Shown here: one piece after another, positions 1-9,967 of the stretch
Position numbering within the stretch: position 1 is the first letter of the stretch
Layout of the letters: each line of letters starts with the position of its first letter
Program-made: the position numbers and the translations under genes
The notes under the pieces: model-generated
The model's input: only the letters and a program-made list of their open reading frames with translations
What the model was told of the DNA's origin: nothing
Databases searched by the model: none
From: Ereboglobus luteus
GTDB taxonomy: Bacteria; Verrucomicrobiota; Verrucomicrobiia; Opitutales; Opitutaceae
NCBI RefSeq assembly: GCF_003096195.1
Contig: NZ_CP023004.1
Coordinates: 1,096,501-1,160,500 of the forward strand
DNA: 64,000 nucleotides
Direction: 5' to 3'

Positions 1-1269
1 CTTCTGCCCCTTCGCGCCAAGCTCCTCGAACTTTCGCGCGCCGGGCAGCACGCTGCCCTCGAGCGAACCGACGGCGGCGTTGTAGCTTTTGGTCGCGGCA
101 TCAAGCCCGCGGCCCACTTTGCCCAAATGGTCGGCAAACGTCGCAATGCGGTCATACAACTCGCGACCGAGCCGGCTGACTTCCTCGGCGTTTTTCGACA
201 CTGCCTCCTGACGCCATCCATACGCGGCGGCCTTGAGAAGCGCGATCAAAGTCGTGGGCGTGGCGAGCAGCACTTTTTTTGAAATCGCGCGATCCAGCAG
301 CGTGTTGTCCGTCTGCAGCGCGGCCGTCAAAAAGTGATCCCCCGGCACAAACAAAACGACAAACTCGGGCGCGGGCTGGAACTGTTGCCAGTAATTTTTC
401 GCGCCAAGCTGGTCGATGTGTGTGCGCATTTTTTGCGCATGCTCGGCGAGTTTCGACGCGCGCGCGTTTTCGTCCGCCGCATCAAGCGCGTCGCGATAGG
501 CCTGCACCGGCGTCTTCGCATCGACCACGATGCGCTGCCCGCCCGGCAAGCGCACCACAAGGTCGGCGCGCAGTTTCTCGCCGTCGCCCCCGGTGGCGGT
601 TTCCTGCTCGGTGAAATCACAATACGAAAGCATGTCGGCAAGCTCAACCACGCGGCGCAGTTGGAGCTCGCCCCAGCTTCCGGCGTAGGAAGTGGAGCGA
701 AACGCATTCGACAACTTGAGCGTTTCCGCCTGCAGGCGGGTTTGCGCGGTGTTGAGCGATTCGAGCTGCTGGCCGAGCTGCCCGTAGGCGTTTGCGCGCT
801 TTTGCTCAAGCTCGCCGATCTTGGTGTCCACTTTTTCGAGCGATTCCTTGAGCGGCTTGACGAGCGAGTCGATCGCCTGCTGGCGCGCGGCGAGGTCGCC
901 CTCGGCCTTTTGCTGGTATTGCTTGAGCGCTTGCTGGGCGAATTGCACAAACGCGTCGCTGTTGCTCTTCAGCGCGTCGGAGGAAAGCGCCTTGAACTCC
1001 GCGGTCAGGCGCGCGTGCGCGTCGTTGAACGCGGCGATTTTTTCCGCGGCGGCGGCGCGCTCGCCCGCGAGCGTTTTTTCAAGCGCGATGCGCTGCGCCT
1101 CAACCTCCGCAAGCCGCGCAAGCTCGGCATCGCGCGCGCGCAACCGCTCGACAAGCGCGGCACGCTGTCCGCGCGCATGAAGCCAGGCCAAAAGCGCGCC
1201 CGCGATGACGCCCAAGATTGCTGCGAGGATAAGGTATGCGATCACGATCAGCCCAGCGTTGCGCTTCAC
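1..1269 (-). CDS. rmuC: DNA recombination protein RmuC (C-terminus beyond window)
   Basis: RmuC-family membrane-anchored protein. In E. coli it limits inversions between short inverted repeats, and the fold resembles restriction-endonuclease cores. Read from the GTG at 1269, residues 7-30 form a transmembrane helix. A long Ala/Glu/Gln-rich coiled coil follows to about residue 170, then the conserved RmuC domain with the segments [30 protein letters not shown] and [12 protein letters not shown]. The frame is open at base 1, so the last part of the protein lies outside the window. The same frame closes upstream at 1300-1302, which is also the stop of the DUF167 gene, so the start must lie between. 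The GTG at 1269 and a second GTG a few codons later are the only candidates, and neither has a Shine-Dalgarno. It probably forms an operon with DUF167, 30 bases away. Confidence 0.9.
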   Translation of the reverse strand, partial: MKRNAGLIVIAYLILAAILGVIAGALLAWLHARGQRAALVERLRARDAELARLAEVEAQRIALEKTLAGERAAAAEKIAAFNDAHARLTAEFKALSSDALKSNSDAFVQFAQQALKQYQQKAEGDLAARQQAIDSLVKPLKESLEKVDTKIGELEQKRANAYGQLGQQLESLNTAQTRLQAETLKLSNAFRSTSYAGSWGELQLRRVVELADMLSYCDFTEQETATGGDGEKLRADLVVRLPGGQRIVVDAKTPVQAYRDALDAADENARASKLAEHAQKMRTHIDQLGAKNYWQQFQPAPEFVVLFVPGDHFLTAALQTDNTLLDRAISKKVLLATPTTLIALLKAAAYGWRQEAVSKNAEEVSRLGRELYDRIATFADHLGKVGRGLDAATKSYNAAVGSLEGSVLPGARKFEELGAKGQK

Positions 1270-1299
1270 CGTGTTTTGGCAACCAAGGAACGCGACCGC

Positions 1300-1587
1300 T
1301 CACACCTTTAGCCGCGCGCGCGCCTCGTCCAGCGAAAGCCCGTCAATTTGGACGACCTTCTGGCGGGACTTCCCGCCATGCGCGACCGAAACCGCGCGCT
1401 TTGGCAGGTCCAGCGTCTCCGCCAAAAATTCGCACAGCTCCTCGTTGGCGCGCCCCTCAAGCGCGGGCGCGCGCACCTTGACCTTGAGCGCGTCGCCGAG
1501 CCACCCCGCCACCTCGTTGCGAGGCGCGTTCGGAATGGCCTTGATCGCGAGTTTGCAGGAGGCAGCGGATGGCGGTTGGGTGGACAT
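1300..1587 (-). CDS. DUF167 (YggU-type) family protein
   Basis: A 95-residue protein matching the DUF167/YggU fold, a small alpha/beta protein of unknown biochemical role. Family hallmarks seen are IPNAPRNEVAGWLGDALKVK near residue 17, the segment APALEGRANEELCEFLA, and KSRQKVVQI near the C-terminus. Length is normal for the family (about 95-100 aa). The ATG at 1587 has no Shine-Dalgarno. It is followed at 30 bases by rmuC in the same orientation, so the two are probably co-transcribed. Function is not established; family assignment is confident. Confidence 0.88.
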   Translation of the reverse strand: MSTQPPSAASCKLAIKAIPNAPRNEVAGWLGDALKVKVRAPALEGRANEELCEFLAETLDLPKRAVSVAHGGKSRQKVVQIDGLSLDEARARLKV

Positions 1588-1706
1588 TTTTGCGAATCAG
1601 TTTCCGCAAATACGAGCAGTCTTCGCACGCCTCGGCAACACGACAAAGACGGTCTGTCGGCATATTTTTGTAAACAGACCGGTAACTTTATGCGGTGTTT
1701 TGTATA

Positions 1707-4556
1707 TTAGAATTTATAGCTTACGTCGGCGTAAATGACACGTCCGTAGGCGCCATAGGTTCCAATGTCCGCGTAGCTGTCAAACCATGTCCATGTCGTC
1801 GGGGGCATTTTATTGAATGCATTATTACAACCAAGACGAGCAGTCAGTCCTTTCATAACGCCTTTGCGGAATGTATAGCCGACAGCCAGGTCGATGCTCG
1901 TGTAGTCATCAACTTTTCCGTATTTTTCGGCACTATAAACCTCGTGCATTTTGGGGATGTAGGTTCCGAACAGAGAGGCATTCCAATCTCCATAGTTCCA
2001 TGTTACTCCAAAGTTGGCACGCCAGCGCGGGATGGAGCCGGCTTCCTCAAAGCCGTCCGATGTGGTGCCGGCATAATCATATTTCATAACTCCATTATAA
2101 TAACGGTTATACCATGTGCCGACGACCTGGAACCCAAATTTGCCTGCGGCTTGCGTGTTCAGGTCGTAACGAACGGAGAAATCGACGCCGTCCTGCATCG
2201 CATAATTGGTGTTTTCATTCACATTAATGTAATATAAATCGTATAATGACTGACCGTTGGAATGGTATGATCCCGATATCTGGCCCGGATCGGTAACGGG
2301 GGTTCCGCTAAAACCGCCAAAATGCACAAATTGGGCATAGCGTGAAGCGGTGCCGTTTAGCTCAACATCCTCAAGAATTTTTTCTAGGGGCATCGCACTG
2401 CCTATCAAGTTGGTGCGTTTGATATGAAAATAAGTCGCCTCCAACTCGAGGCCTTTCACCGCCTTGGGTGAATAAACAACGCCGATGTTGAAACTTTTGC
2501 TCTTTTCCGGTTCCAAATTCGGATTGCTGCGATCCAACTGAAACGCCTGACACCTGTCATTGCCAATTGAGCCGCCGCCATGCTGCGCCACGTTGCGAAT
2601 AACACTGGTGAAGCCGACAGAATCGGGCGCGGACAAGTTGTAAAGCGCCGGCGCGTTAAACGATTGCGAATAGGTGGCACGGAAAGCCAGTTCGTTGTTA
2701 ATCGGAAGGTAACGCAGCAATATTTTCGGAACAACGGGATCATCGGTGTCGTTGTATTTTTCATAGCGCAGGGCGAAGTCCATTTCGAGCGTGTGCAAGC
2801 CGGGAATTTTTTGCGCCGGACTGGTTATCGGCACGCGCAGTTGCAGGAAGCTGGAATAAATATCACGGGAGTCCCTGAACGGATTCCCGCCCGTGGCTCC
2901 GTCCCATTTGACCGGATTACCGTAGAGAATATCGCTTGTGTCGCTTATTGTATAGCTACCCTCATCGTAATTGCCGTCGAGTGTTTCGTGACGCATCTCA
3001 ACGCCAACGGCGATTTGTATCGGACCCGCTGGCAGTATATTATGGAAGGTGCCGTTCACACGGAAATCCATTGTGAACAGCGAGCTGTGGGCTCTTTGCC
3101 AGGCGGTGCCAAAAATACCTGCCTCCTCGAAGCCACCGTGAGCTTGCTCGACCGCAAACAGATTTATAATTCCGGAGTCAACGGCCGCCGTAAGCGCGTC
3201 ACGATCAATGACGCCCGTCTGTTTTTGTTTCTGCGAAGCCTTGTTATAGTTGGCGGCGCCTTCCCAGTGCCAGTCGGCGTTGATGCGTCCGCGCGCGCCG
3301 CCCAGCAGACGTAGCGAGTTGGTTGTTGTTTTGTAGCCTCGCGAGTAATCCACAAAACGGTTTCTCGGCGCCGCCTCGGTGTCGAACGGGTTTTGGGGAT
3401 GATTCGCATTGGCAACACCGTAGCCATCGGTATTGGTCGCGCCGTAGGGCATTGAAGTGATCGGCTGACCGGCGAGTTGCGAGTAGGTCTTGACGTTTGA
3501 AAACAGAACGTCGCCGAAATAAGTGAGATTGGCGTTATACTTGTGCTCCAGTGAAACCGTGCCTGCGGCCCTTTCACTTCCGTTGATCAGGGTAACATAC
3601 GGCGACAGGTTGAAGTTCTCTCCCACAGTCACGTCATCTCCATGCGACTCGAGAGTATAGTATCCGGCGGCGATAAGCTGATCCGCCGTCATGTTGCTAC
3701 CGGTTGGCGGAGTATTTTCCGCAACAGCCTTATACCAATTTCCGGTGGTGGCTGATGTCGCGATATACACCGCGCCAGGCAGACTGTAAGTCATGTTCGA
3801 CATGTCGGAGGAAAACGGCCTTTCATTCTGATACAGCGGATCGCTCTTCAGCCATTCAAAGGAAACCGTAAGGCTCGTCTTGCTCAACTGCGCGCCGGCG
3901 ACCGCGCGCACGGAGCGTTCCTCCCAGTGACCGGAGCGCGTCGCGAACTTATAGTTCCCGCCGACTTCGAGGCCGGTGTAGTTTGTCTTGAGTATGACAT
4001 TTACCACACCCGACACCGCATCCGCGCCGTAGATCGCGGACGCGCCGTCGCTGAGCATTTCGATGCGCTCCACCGCCGAGAGGGGAATGGAGTTCACATC
4101 CACAAATGTGAAACCGGTCAGCGCCGCAACGGGCGAATGGGCCGCCCGGCGACCGTTGATAAGCACAAGGGTAGGCTCGCTGCGCAGGCTCAGCATGGAG
4201 CCGCCGTTGGTCCAGTTACTGGCTATGTTTGAGTTGTTCGAACCGATGTTGGCGCTACCGACAAACTGCGGTGCCTGTTTGCGCAACAAATCCAGCATGT
4301 CTCCGGAGACACCGGTGTTTTCGATATCCACACGGCTTATGATGCGCACCGGCACAGCGGGCGCATCCGCAGCCCAAGGAATGTGGGATCCGACGACATA
4401 TCTGTCCATCATGATGATATCCCCTTCGGGAACGGCGGAGCCGATTGTCGCGGTCTGCGCCGGCGCCTGTGTCAAAGCCATAAGCAAGGCGCTTCCGGCG
4501 GTCAATAATTTGGCAAAACACATGAAGTGGCTGCCTGTGCAGGTGTTCGTTTTCAT
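1707..4556 (-). CDS. TonB-dependent outer-membrane receptor
   Basis: About 949 residues from the ATG at 4556, chosen because it begins a proper signal peptide (MKTN.., hydrophobic core, cleavage near PAQ-T); an upstream in-frame start would add 12 unlikely residues. The N-terminal plug domain has the usual phrases TLVLINGRRAAHS, IPLSAVERIEMLSDG and ASAIYGADAVSGVVNVILK. The rest alternates like a 22-strand beta barrel (FRATYSQSFNAPALY, LEPEKSKSFNIGVVY) and ends in YADVSYKF, the terminal Phe recognised by the BAM complex. It imports a ligand across the outer membrane using TonB/ExbB/ExbD energy. The ligand cannot be read from sequence, but nearby lyase and glycosidase-like genes suggest an oligosaccharide. 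No SusD-like partner is present. Confidence 0.95.
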   Translation of the reverse strand: MKTNTCTGSHFMCFAKLLTAGSALLMALTQAPAQTATIGSAVPEGDIIMMDRYVVGSHIPWAADAPAVPVRIISRVDIENTGVSGDMLDLLRKQAPQFVGSANIGSNNSNIASNWTNGGSMLSLRSEPTLVLINGRRAAHSPVAALTGFTFVDVNSIPLSAVERIEMLSDGASAIYGADAVSGVVNVILKTNYTGLEVGGNYKFATRSGHWEERSVRAVAGAQLSKTSLTVSFEWLKSDPLYQNERPFSSDMSNMTYSLPGAVYIATSATTGNWYKAVAENTPPTGSNMTADQLIAAGYYTLESHGDDVTVGENFNLSPYVTLINGSERAAGTVSLEHKYNANLTYFGDVLFSNVKTYSQLAGQPITSMPYGATNTDGYGVANANHPQNPFDTEAAPRNRFVDYSRGYKTTTNSLRLLGGARGRINADWHWEGAANYNKASQKQKQTGVIDRDALTAAVDSGIINLFAVEQAHGGFEEAGIFGTAWQRAHSSLFTMDFRVNGTFHNILPAGPIQIAVGVEMRHETLDGNYDEGSYTISDTSDILYGNPVKWDGATGGNPFRDSRDIYSSFLQLRVPITSPAQKIPGLHTLEMDFALRYEKYNDTDDPVVPKILLRYLPINNELAFRATYSQSFNAPALYNLSAPDSVGFTSVIRNVAQHGGGSIGNDRCQAFQLDRSNPNLEPEKSKSFNIGVVYSPKAVKGLELEATYFHIKRTNLIGSAMPLEKILEDVELNGTASRYAQFVHFGGFSGTPVTDPGQISGSYHSNGQSLYDLYYINVNENTNYAMQDGVDFSVRYDLNTQAAGKFGFQVVGTWYNRYYNGVMKYDYAGTTSDGFEEAGSIPRWRANFGVTWNYGDWNASLFGTYIPKMHEVYSAEKYGKVDDYTSIDLAVGYTFRKGVMKGLTARLGCNNAFNKMPPTTWTWFDSYADIGTYGAYGRVIYADVSYKF

Positions 4557-4592
4557 CGTTGGGTTGCTTGGGACCTGCGCATCAAAAAACAC

Positions 4593-4863
4593 GCGGACAG
4601 CACGTGCCCGACGCGCAGAAACAGGGTTGATAGTGTTCAGTTATATGCGGCAAAGGGGATTGGGTGGAGGGGCGAACCGCCAAGCCAGACGATCCGCCCA
4701 TCGCGGCGACCAAGATTGCCGCTGCTCCGAGTAAATTAACCAGAAGTTACGGGCAAAGCGACAAGTGCAATCACCCGCATTTCTAGAAGCCCAAGAAGTT
4801 CAAATCCTTTTTCACACCAGTGGTTGCGCTCGTGAAACATAATTCATTTATAGCACGCCACCC
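4593..4863. other. Intergenic region between TonB receptor and RHH gene
   Basis: About 270 bases between the receptor gene (minus) and the ribbon-helix-helix gene (plus), so it should carry two divergent promoters. The half next to the small gene is clearly more AT-rich. No convincing -35/-10 pair, Shine-Dalgarno or extended palindrome could be assigned on either strand. Confidence 0.5.
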
Positions 4864-5253
4864 GTGAGCAGTTCCAAGATAGCCGAAACCGTGGGAGTTC
4901 ATATACCCAAAAATATTGTGCGCATAATCGAGGCGCGCGCGGAGGCTATTGGGCATAAAAAAAGCCGCTATGCGGCCATGATCATCAAGTGGTGGATGGA
5001 TCAAGGCGCTCCCGCAGTGAGCCATGTTGATCAAACCATGCGTGCCGAAGTCATGACCCGGTTTGTCCCAGTAGGCACATCAGATGAGAGTTGCACGGAA
5101 AATAACAATCTCGAGCCAGATACAAAAACGTCCGCTTGTTTTAATAATGAAACCTTGGAATCCGAAATTGAGCTCGGCGTTTTGAAAATTGTGAACGGAG
5201 ACGTCGTTTTTATCAAATCGAGCCGCGCTTCATCAGGAATCCAAAAACAATAA
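4864..5253 (+). CDS. Small ribbon-helix-helix-like protein
   Basis: A 129-residue protein starting at GTG 4864. Residues about 10-45 read as a ribbon-helix-helix DNA-binding fold: a short beta strand VGVHIPKNI, then helices IVRIIEARAEAIG and SRYAAMIIKWWM. The C-terminal half is polar and acidic (many Asn, Glu, Thr) with no recognised domain, ending in IELGVLKIVNGDVVFIKSS. Base composition is visibly more AT-rich than its neighbours, which may reflect acquisition. It stands alone between the receptor and DUF4097 genes and is closed by a strong terminator. A regulatory role, perhaps on the divergent receptor gene, is inference only. The fold call is moderate confidence and the ORF itself is likely real. 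Confidence 0.65.
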   Translation: MSSSKIAETVGVHIPKNIVRIIEARAEAIGHKKSRYAAMIIKWWMDQGAPAVSHVDQTMRAEVMTRFVPVGTSDESCTENNNLEPDTKTSACFNNETLESEIELGVLKIVNGDVVFIKSSRASSGIQKQ

Positions 5254-5280
5254 GCGGGTCGCCAAGCCAAGCGACCCGCT
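5253..5280 (+). terminator. Intrinsic terminator after RHH gene
   Basis: Perfect 10-bp stem AGCGGGTCGC / GCGACCCGCT with loop CAAGCCAA, starting on the last base of the stop codon. The downstream T-run is short. It sits between convergent genes and may serve both. Confidence 0.7.
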
Positions 5281-5333
5281 TTGATGAAACGGCGGCCCTC
5301 AAGCGGCCGCGGCATCTCAAAATACTTCCGAAA

Positions 5334-6281
5334 TTATCGCGTCTTCACCTCGATATCGCCGCCCGAGGTGCGAACCTTGACCAGCGGTCCGCCGCCGTTG
5401 ATTCTGCCCGACAGGCGGTTCTTGCCATTGCCACCCGCAAGCAGGGCGATTTGCAGGTTGCCTTCGGTTTTCACACGCCCGCCTTTTGTCACTGCGTCCA
5501 CCAGCAATCCGGACGATTTGCCCAGCTTCAATTCCACATCGCCGCCGGAAGTGCTCAGCGAGCACTCGCTCGTCACCTCGGAGAGGACGGCCTCAATGTC
5601 GCCCCCGCCTGTGCGCGCAGTGATCGCGCCCGAGGCTCCTTTTATCTTGATATCGCCTCCGCTTGTCGTGATCGCCAAATCACCCGCCACGGCGCCCGTC
5701 TCGATGTCGCCGCCGCTTGTTTCGAGCGTCGCGTTTTTTGTGCAACCCGCGAGATCCACATCGCCGCCGCTTGTGTGCGCGCTGACAATCCCGTCGATCC
5801 GCCCGAGCTTCACATCGCCGCCGCTCGTGCGCACCTTGATCGTGCCGGCAAGGTCGCCCACGAACACATCGCCGCCGGAAGTCGTCACCGTGGCATCGCA
5901 TGCGCGCGGCACGGTGACATCGAACTCCACGCAAACCGGCGCGCGCCTCAACGTGGCCTTTGTGTATTTCGCCGACGCGCTCACCGAGTTGCCCGACTGC
6001 TCCATGACGAGGTCGAGCGATTTCGCAATCTCATCGGCCTCGGCCTCGCTCTTCGCCCGCGGGAAAATTTGCCGGGCGACAATTCGCACACTTTGAACAT
6101 CGCCCGGCTCGACGCGCACATTGCCGCCCGACGTCGAGACGGAAAGTTTCGCGCCAGATTGAACCGAAAATGTTTTTTCGACAGCGCGCTCGATTCTGGC
6201 CGACGCGACAGTGGAAAAGAAAGCGAGGGCGCAGGCCGTCGCGAGAAACAGAGTTGTTTTTTTGGAAGTAAAAAAGTTCAT
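5334..6281 (-). CDS. Exported DUF4097-family beta-strand repeat protein
   Basis: 315 residues with an N-terminal signal peptide (hydrophobic FLATACALAFFSTVASA, cleavage near residue 28). The mature part contains about nine copies of a T-S-G-G-[DN]-[VI] turn spaced roughly 19-22 residues apart, the signature of DUF4097 right-handed beta-solenoid proteins, so each repeat is one coil. There is no membrane anchor or lipobox, so it is expected in the periplasm or on the surface. Function in the family is not known. It is divergently transcribed from the heparinase-like gene with 135 bases between them, which suggests shared control but not a shared pathway. The ATG at 6281 is chosen because it starts the signal peptide. 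Confidence 0.88.
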   Translation of the reverse strand: MNFFTSKKTTLFLATACALAFFSTVASARIERAVEKTFSVQSGAKLSVSTSGGNVRVEPGDVQSVRIVARQIFPRAKSEAEADEIAKSLDLVMEQSGNSVSASAKYTKATLRRAPVCVEFDVTVPRACDATVTTSGGDVFVGDLAGTIKVRTSGGDVKLGRIDGIVSAHTSGGDVDLAGCTKNATLETSGGDIETGAVAGDLAITTSGGDIKIKGASGAITARTGGGDIEAVLSEVTSECSLSTSGGDVELKLGKSSGLLVDAVTKGGRVKTEGNLQIALLAGGNGKNRLSGRINGGGPLVKVRTSGGDIEVKTR

Positions 6282-6416
6282 GTCCCATCAAACACGCCGG
6301 GCCGCCGGAAAGTTACACGTCTTGTGAAAAAAGTTTTTCCGCCGCCGCCACGCCGCGCATTATTTTCGCGCTCGTTATTGGCTGGAAAAACAATGCCGCC
6401 AGTCTTTCATGCGCGC

Positions 6417-8303
6417 ATGAGAAAACCCCTCGCCGCCCTGTTTTCGTTTTTGCTTTGCTCCTTGTTTTTCCCGGCGGTCGCAACCCGCGCGGCAGCCGAT
6501 GATCCGTTGTTAACGCTGCGCAAGGAGCACCCGCGCCTTCTTTTCACCGCGCGGGACTGGGCGGTGTTCGACCGGCGCGCGCGCAATCGCGCCAACGATC
6601 CGCAATTCGACGCGCTTCTTGCGCAACTCGAAAAAAACGCACGCGCAATCCTCGGCGCTCCGGCGCTCGAGCGCAAACTCACCGGACGCCGCCTGCTCGG
6701 CGTCTCGCGCGAGGCGTTGCGCCGCGTGCTCACACTCGCCGTCGCCCATCGCTCGACGCAAAACGATGCGTTTCTGCAACGCGCCGAGCAGGAGATGCTC
6801 GCCGCCGCGTCGTTCGATGACTGGAACCCGTCGCATTTCCTCGACGTCGCGGAAATGACCGCCGCGCTCGCGCTCGGTTACGACTGGCTCCACGAAAAAC
6901 TATCCCCCGAAACGCGCGCAATCGTTCGTCGCGCAATCGTCGAAAAGGGACTCCGCGAGGGGATCGATTCGAAGCTCCGGCGAAACAGCTGGCACCGGCA
7001 GGAAAACAACTGGAACCAAGTCTGCCTCGGCGGGCTTTCCCTCGGCGCGCTCGCGGTTGCCGAGGACGAGCCCGCGCTTGCCCGCGACATGCTCAAGGCC
7101 GCGCGTGCCGGCATCGTGAACGGACTGCGGCCCTACGCGCCCGACGGCGTTTATCCCGAGGGGCCGGGCTATTGGAGCTACGGCACGGCGTATCAAGTGC
7201 TCCTCGTCGCCGCGCTCGAATCCGCGCTCGGCACGGATTGGGATCTTTGCGCCAGCCCCGGATTCCTCGCGAGCGCCAACACGCAACTCCACCTCACCGG
7301 GCCAACCGGCAAACAATTCAACTTTTCCGACTGCGGGCTCCAAAGTTTTTTCGATCCGATTTTGTATTGGTTCTCCGGAAAACTGAACAACCCCGTCCTC
7401 GCCGCGCCGCCAAACTTGAAATCGCGGGAACGGTTTCTCCCGCTCATCGCGCTCTGGTGGCCGGACGCCGGGCTTGCGCCGCCTAACACCGAGCCGGGCC
7501 TTCCGCTCGCATGGAAGGGCGAGGGCAAAAATCCCGTCGCGGTGTTTCGCAGTTCGTGGACCGATCCGAACGCGCTCTTCCTCGCCTGCAAAGCCGGCGC
7601 GGCCAACGCCTCGCACGGACACATGGACGCCGGCTCGTTCATCCTGGAGGCCGACGGCGTGCGCTGGGCAATCGACCTCGGAATGCAGAACTACGAATCG
7701 CTTGAGTCAAAAGGCATGCGCATTTTCGGACGCACACAAGACGCGCAGCGCTGGACGGTTTTTCGCATGAATAATTTTTCGCACAACACGCTCACCATCG
7801 ACAACCAGCCGCACCGCGTTGGCGGGCGCTCGGAGTTTTTGCGATTTTGGCGTGATGGAATAATCATGGCCAGCGAGGACAAATCCAGCGGAGTGGAAAT
7901 CGACCTTTCCCCCGTGTTCGCGGGTCAAGTCGGCAGTGTGCGTCGCGAAATCAGCTTTCAGCCGAAGTCGCGCACCGTCTTCATCAAGGACTCAATCGAG
8001 GGCGCCGCGCCCGGCGCCGAAATCCGCTGGGCCATGGTGACAAAAGCCCAAATTCAACTCAGTCAGGACAACAGCGGAGGCCACGCCCTTTTGACACAAA
8101 ACGGAAAGCAGTTGCGCGCGTGGGCGGGCAACGTGGACGGCGAAAAACGCGAGTTCGAAATCATCCCGGCCGGGGCCTCGGTCAAAAACAATTACGACGC
8201 GCCAAACCCAGGCACGCGCATCCTGATCGTCCGCGCAAAAGCGTCCGCCGGGGGAAGCGCCGTCATCGCGGTGGAACTGCGCGCGGGCGAGACGCCTCGT
8301 TGA
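6417..8303 (+). CDS. Heparinase II/III-like polysaccharide lyase family protein
   Basis: About 628 residues. The start at 6417 gives a normal signal peptide (MRKPLAALFSFLLCSLFF, cleavage near TRAAA); an in-frame ATG at 6393 adds eight residues and cannot be excluded. The middle is an alpha/alpha toroid with the family phrases NNWNQVCLGGLSLGALAV and YPEGPGYWSYGTAYQ. The C-terminal half is an anti-parallel beta sheet region with HGHMDAGSFILEADGVRW, where the conserved His and Asp are typical of heparinase II/III-like lyases (PL12/15/21 and relatives). It probably cleaves uronic-acid polysaccharide in the periplasm. Substrate is unknown; glycosaminoglycan, alginate and other polyuronides are all possible. 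Confidence 0.88.
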   Translation: MRKPLAALFSFLLCSLFFPAVATRAAADDPLLTLRKEHPRLLFTARDWAVFDRRARNRANDPQFDALLAQLEKNARAILGAPALERKLTGRRLLGVSREALRRVLTLAVAHRSTQNDAFLQRAEQEMLAAASFDDWNPSHFLDVAEMTAALALGYDWLHEKLSPETRAIVRRAIVEKGLREGIDSKLRRNSWHRQENNWNQVCLGGLSLGALAVAEDEPALARDMLKAARAGIVNGLRPYAPDGVYPEGPGYWSYGTAYQVLLVAALESALGTDWDLCASPGFLASANTQLHLTGPTGKQFNFSDCGLQSFFDPILYWFSGKLNNPVLAAPPNLKSRERFLPLIALWWPDAGLAPPNTEPGLPLAWKGEGKNPVAVFRSSWTDPNALFLACKAGAANASHGHMDAGSFILEADGVRWAIDLGMQNYESLESKGMRIFGRTQDAQRWTVFRMNNFSHNTLTIDNQPHRVGGRSEFLRFWRDGIIMASEDKSSGVEIDLSPVFAGQVGSVRREISFQPKSRTVFIKDSIEGAAPGAEIRWAMVTKAQIQLSQDNSGGHALLTQNGKQLRAWAGNVDGEKREFEIIPAGASVKNNYDAPNPGTRILIVRAKASAGGSAVIAVELRAGETPR

Positions 8304-8336
8304 GTTTGCAACACTCAATGCGCGCGCGTTTCCGCA

Positions 8337-9725
8337 TCAGGACAGCTTCGCGCCTTGCGACAAAAGACGCTCGCGAATCTCCGCAAATGGCACGCGCGCC
8401 GGGGTTGTTTGGCCAAGCGCGGCCAACGCCGCCGCCACTCCCCCGCCCTGCCCGATTGCCATTGCGATTGGCGTGACACGAAACGCCGCCGACGCCTCGT
8501 GTGTCGCGCTGATGCAGCGCCCCACGACAACCAGGTTTTCCGGCCGCTCCACGAGAAGGCTGCGCAGCGGTATGCGATACGCGCTGTCGGGGCGCAGGTG
8601 CGTGGTGGTCGTGACCGCCGCGCCGTCCGCGGAGTGGATGTCGATTGGATACGCGCCCAGCGCAATCGCGTCCTCAAAATCGCGCGCGCCGAGTATGTCT
8701 TCGGCGGTGAGCACATGCAGTCCGCGAATGTGCCGGCTTTCGCGCACGCCGATTTTGGCGGCGGTGTCCATGCGGATGGCCTTCGAAAAACCCACCGCGT
8801 GCTTGCGCAAAAAATCAAATATCCGCGCGCACTGGCGGCGGCCGGTCATCCCGGCCTTGCCCAGCGCAAAAGGGTCGGTCGCATCAAGCCCGGTGATGCG
8901 CGAAGTGTTCACGATCACAACGCCGGGCTCGGCCGTCTCGAAGAAAAGCACTTGGTCGCGCGGAACATCCACCTCGCCGCGTTCGCGCGCGGCCTTCCAC
9001 GCGCCGAGGAATCCCGCCAGGCTGATGCGCGGCGAGGTCCGCAAGCGGCGCGCGCCCTCCTCCGGCCCGCGCGGATGCCAGAGAAAATCCTCCGGATGCG
9101 CGAGCGCGTAGGCGCGAATCGCGGCGGTATCAACATTGGCGAGCTTGAGGTTCATCGTCATCGGTTGCGCCGCGCCGTCTTTTTCCCGGCCAAGCTGGAA
9201 CGGCACGCCCGCGCGCGCCGCGAGGTCGCCGTCGCCGGTGGCGTCGACAAACACCTTCGCGCGAATCGCGGTGAGCCCGGCCTTGTTGCACACGATAATG
9301 CGCGCGATGCCGCCCGCGGCATCGGTTTCAACCGCGGCGAGTTGCGTGTGATAAAGCATGCCGCAGCCCTCATCGGCCAGCATGGTTTCGAGCTCGATCT
9401 TGAGCGCCTCGCTGTCGAACGGCGTGACGGTGCTGCAATAAGTCGTCGTGTCGGCGATGTGCCCCGTGCTCGCGCCGCGCTCGCGAAGCCGCCCGATAAT
9501 CTCGTCGGGAATCCCGCGCACCACCTGCTCCCCGGCGGGATTGTGAAAACTCATCATCGGCCCCACGCCCATCGCCGTGAGCGAGCCGCCGGGAAATCCC
9601 TGCTCCTCGACGACAAGCACCCGCGCGCCACAACGCGCCGCCGCGATTGCCGCGACACTTCCCGACACGCCGCCGCCGACAACAACAACATCAAATGCGG
9701 GACCTTCGTTTACTGGTAATTCCAT
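8337..9725 (-). CDS. FAD-dependent oxidoreductase (FAD_oxidored family)
   Basis: 462 residues from the ATG at 9725; an upstream TTG in frame is less likely. The N-terminus has the dinucleotide-binding motif DVVVVGGGVSGSVAAIAAA followed by the acidic strand end VLVVEEQ. GGSLTAMGVGPMMSFHN and VFVDATGDGDLAARAG are typical of the large FAD-dependent family common in Verrucomicrobiota, Planctomycetes and Bacteroidota glycan clusters. There is no signal peptide, so it is cytoplasmic. It lies convergent to the heparinase gene and divergent from the GH109-like gene. A role in oxidising a sugar or sugar acid released by the neighbouring enzymes is plausible but unproven. Confidence 0.88.
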   Translation of the reverse strand: MELPVNEGPAFDVVVVGGGVSGSVAAIAAARCGARVLVVEEQGFPGGSLTAMGVGPMMSFHNPAGEQVVRGIPDEIIGRLRERGASTGHIADTTTYCSTVTPFDSEALKIELETMLADEGCGMLYHTQLAAVETDAAGGIARIIVCNKAGLTAIRAKVFVDATGDGDLAARAGVPFQLGREKDGAAQPMTMNLKLANVDTAAIRAYALAHPEDFLWHPRGPEEGARRLRTSPRISLAGFLGAWKAARERGEVDVPRDQVLFFETAEPGVVIVNTSRITGLDATDPFALGKAGMTGRRQCARIFDFLRKHAVGFSKAIRMDTAAKIGVRESRHIRGLHVLTAEDILGARDFEDAIALGAYPIDIHSADGAAVTTTTHLRPDSAYRIPLRSLLVERPENLVVVGRCISATHEASAAFRVTPIAMAIGQGGGVAAALAALGQTTPARVPFAEIRERLLSQGAKLS

Positions 9726-9967
9726 GATGAATATCAAATTTTCAAAAGACGATGCCCCGCGCCCGCCGGAACTTCAACGGCAACCGACTGGATTCCTTTG
9801 GCATCCTCAGAACCCCGCGCCGCCCGGACTCCGCCCCCGCGCGCGGAAAAACAAACCTGCCGCATTGACCGGCGATTACAAAAGAGGTTTCTTAAACGCT
9901 TCGTTTCTATTGTTACCTGTTGCACCCGACACCCGCCTCATAATCTTTCACTACCAACATCATCCCC

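Noticed and set aside
5451-6416. N-terminal extension of the heparinase frame to 5451
   Set aside because: It is antisense to DUF4097; the signal peptide at 6417 marks the true start.
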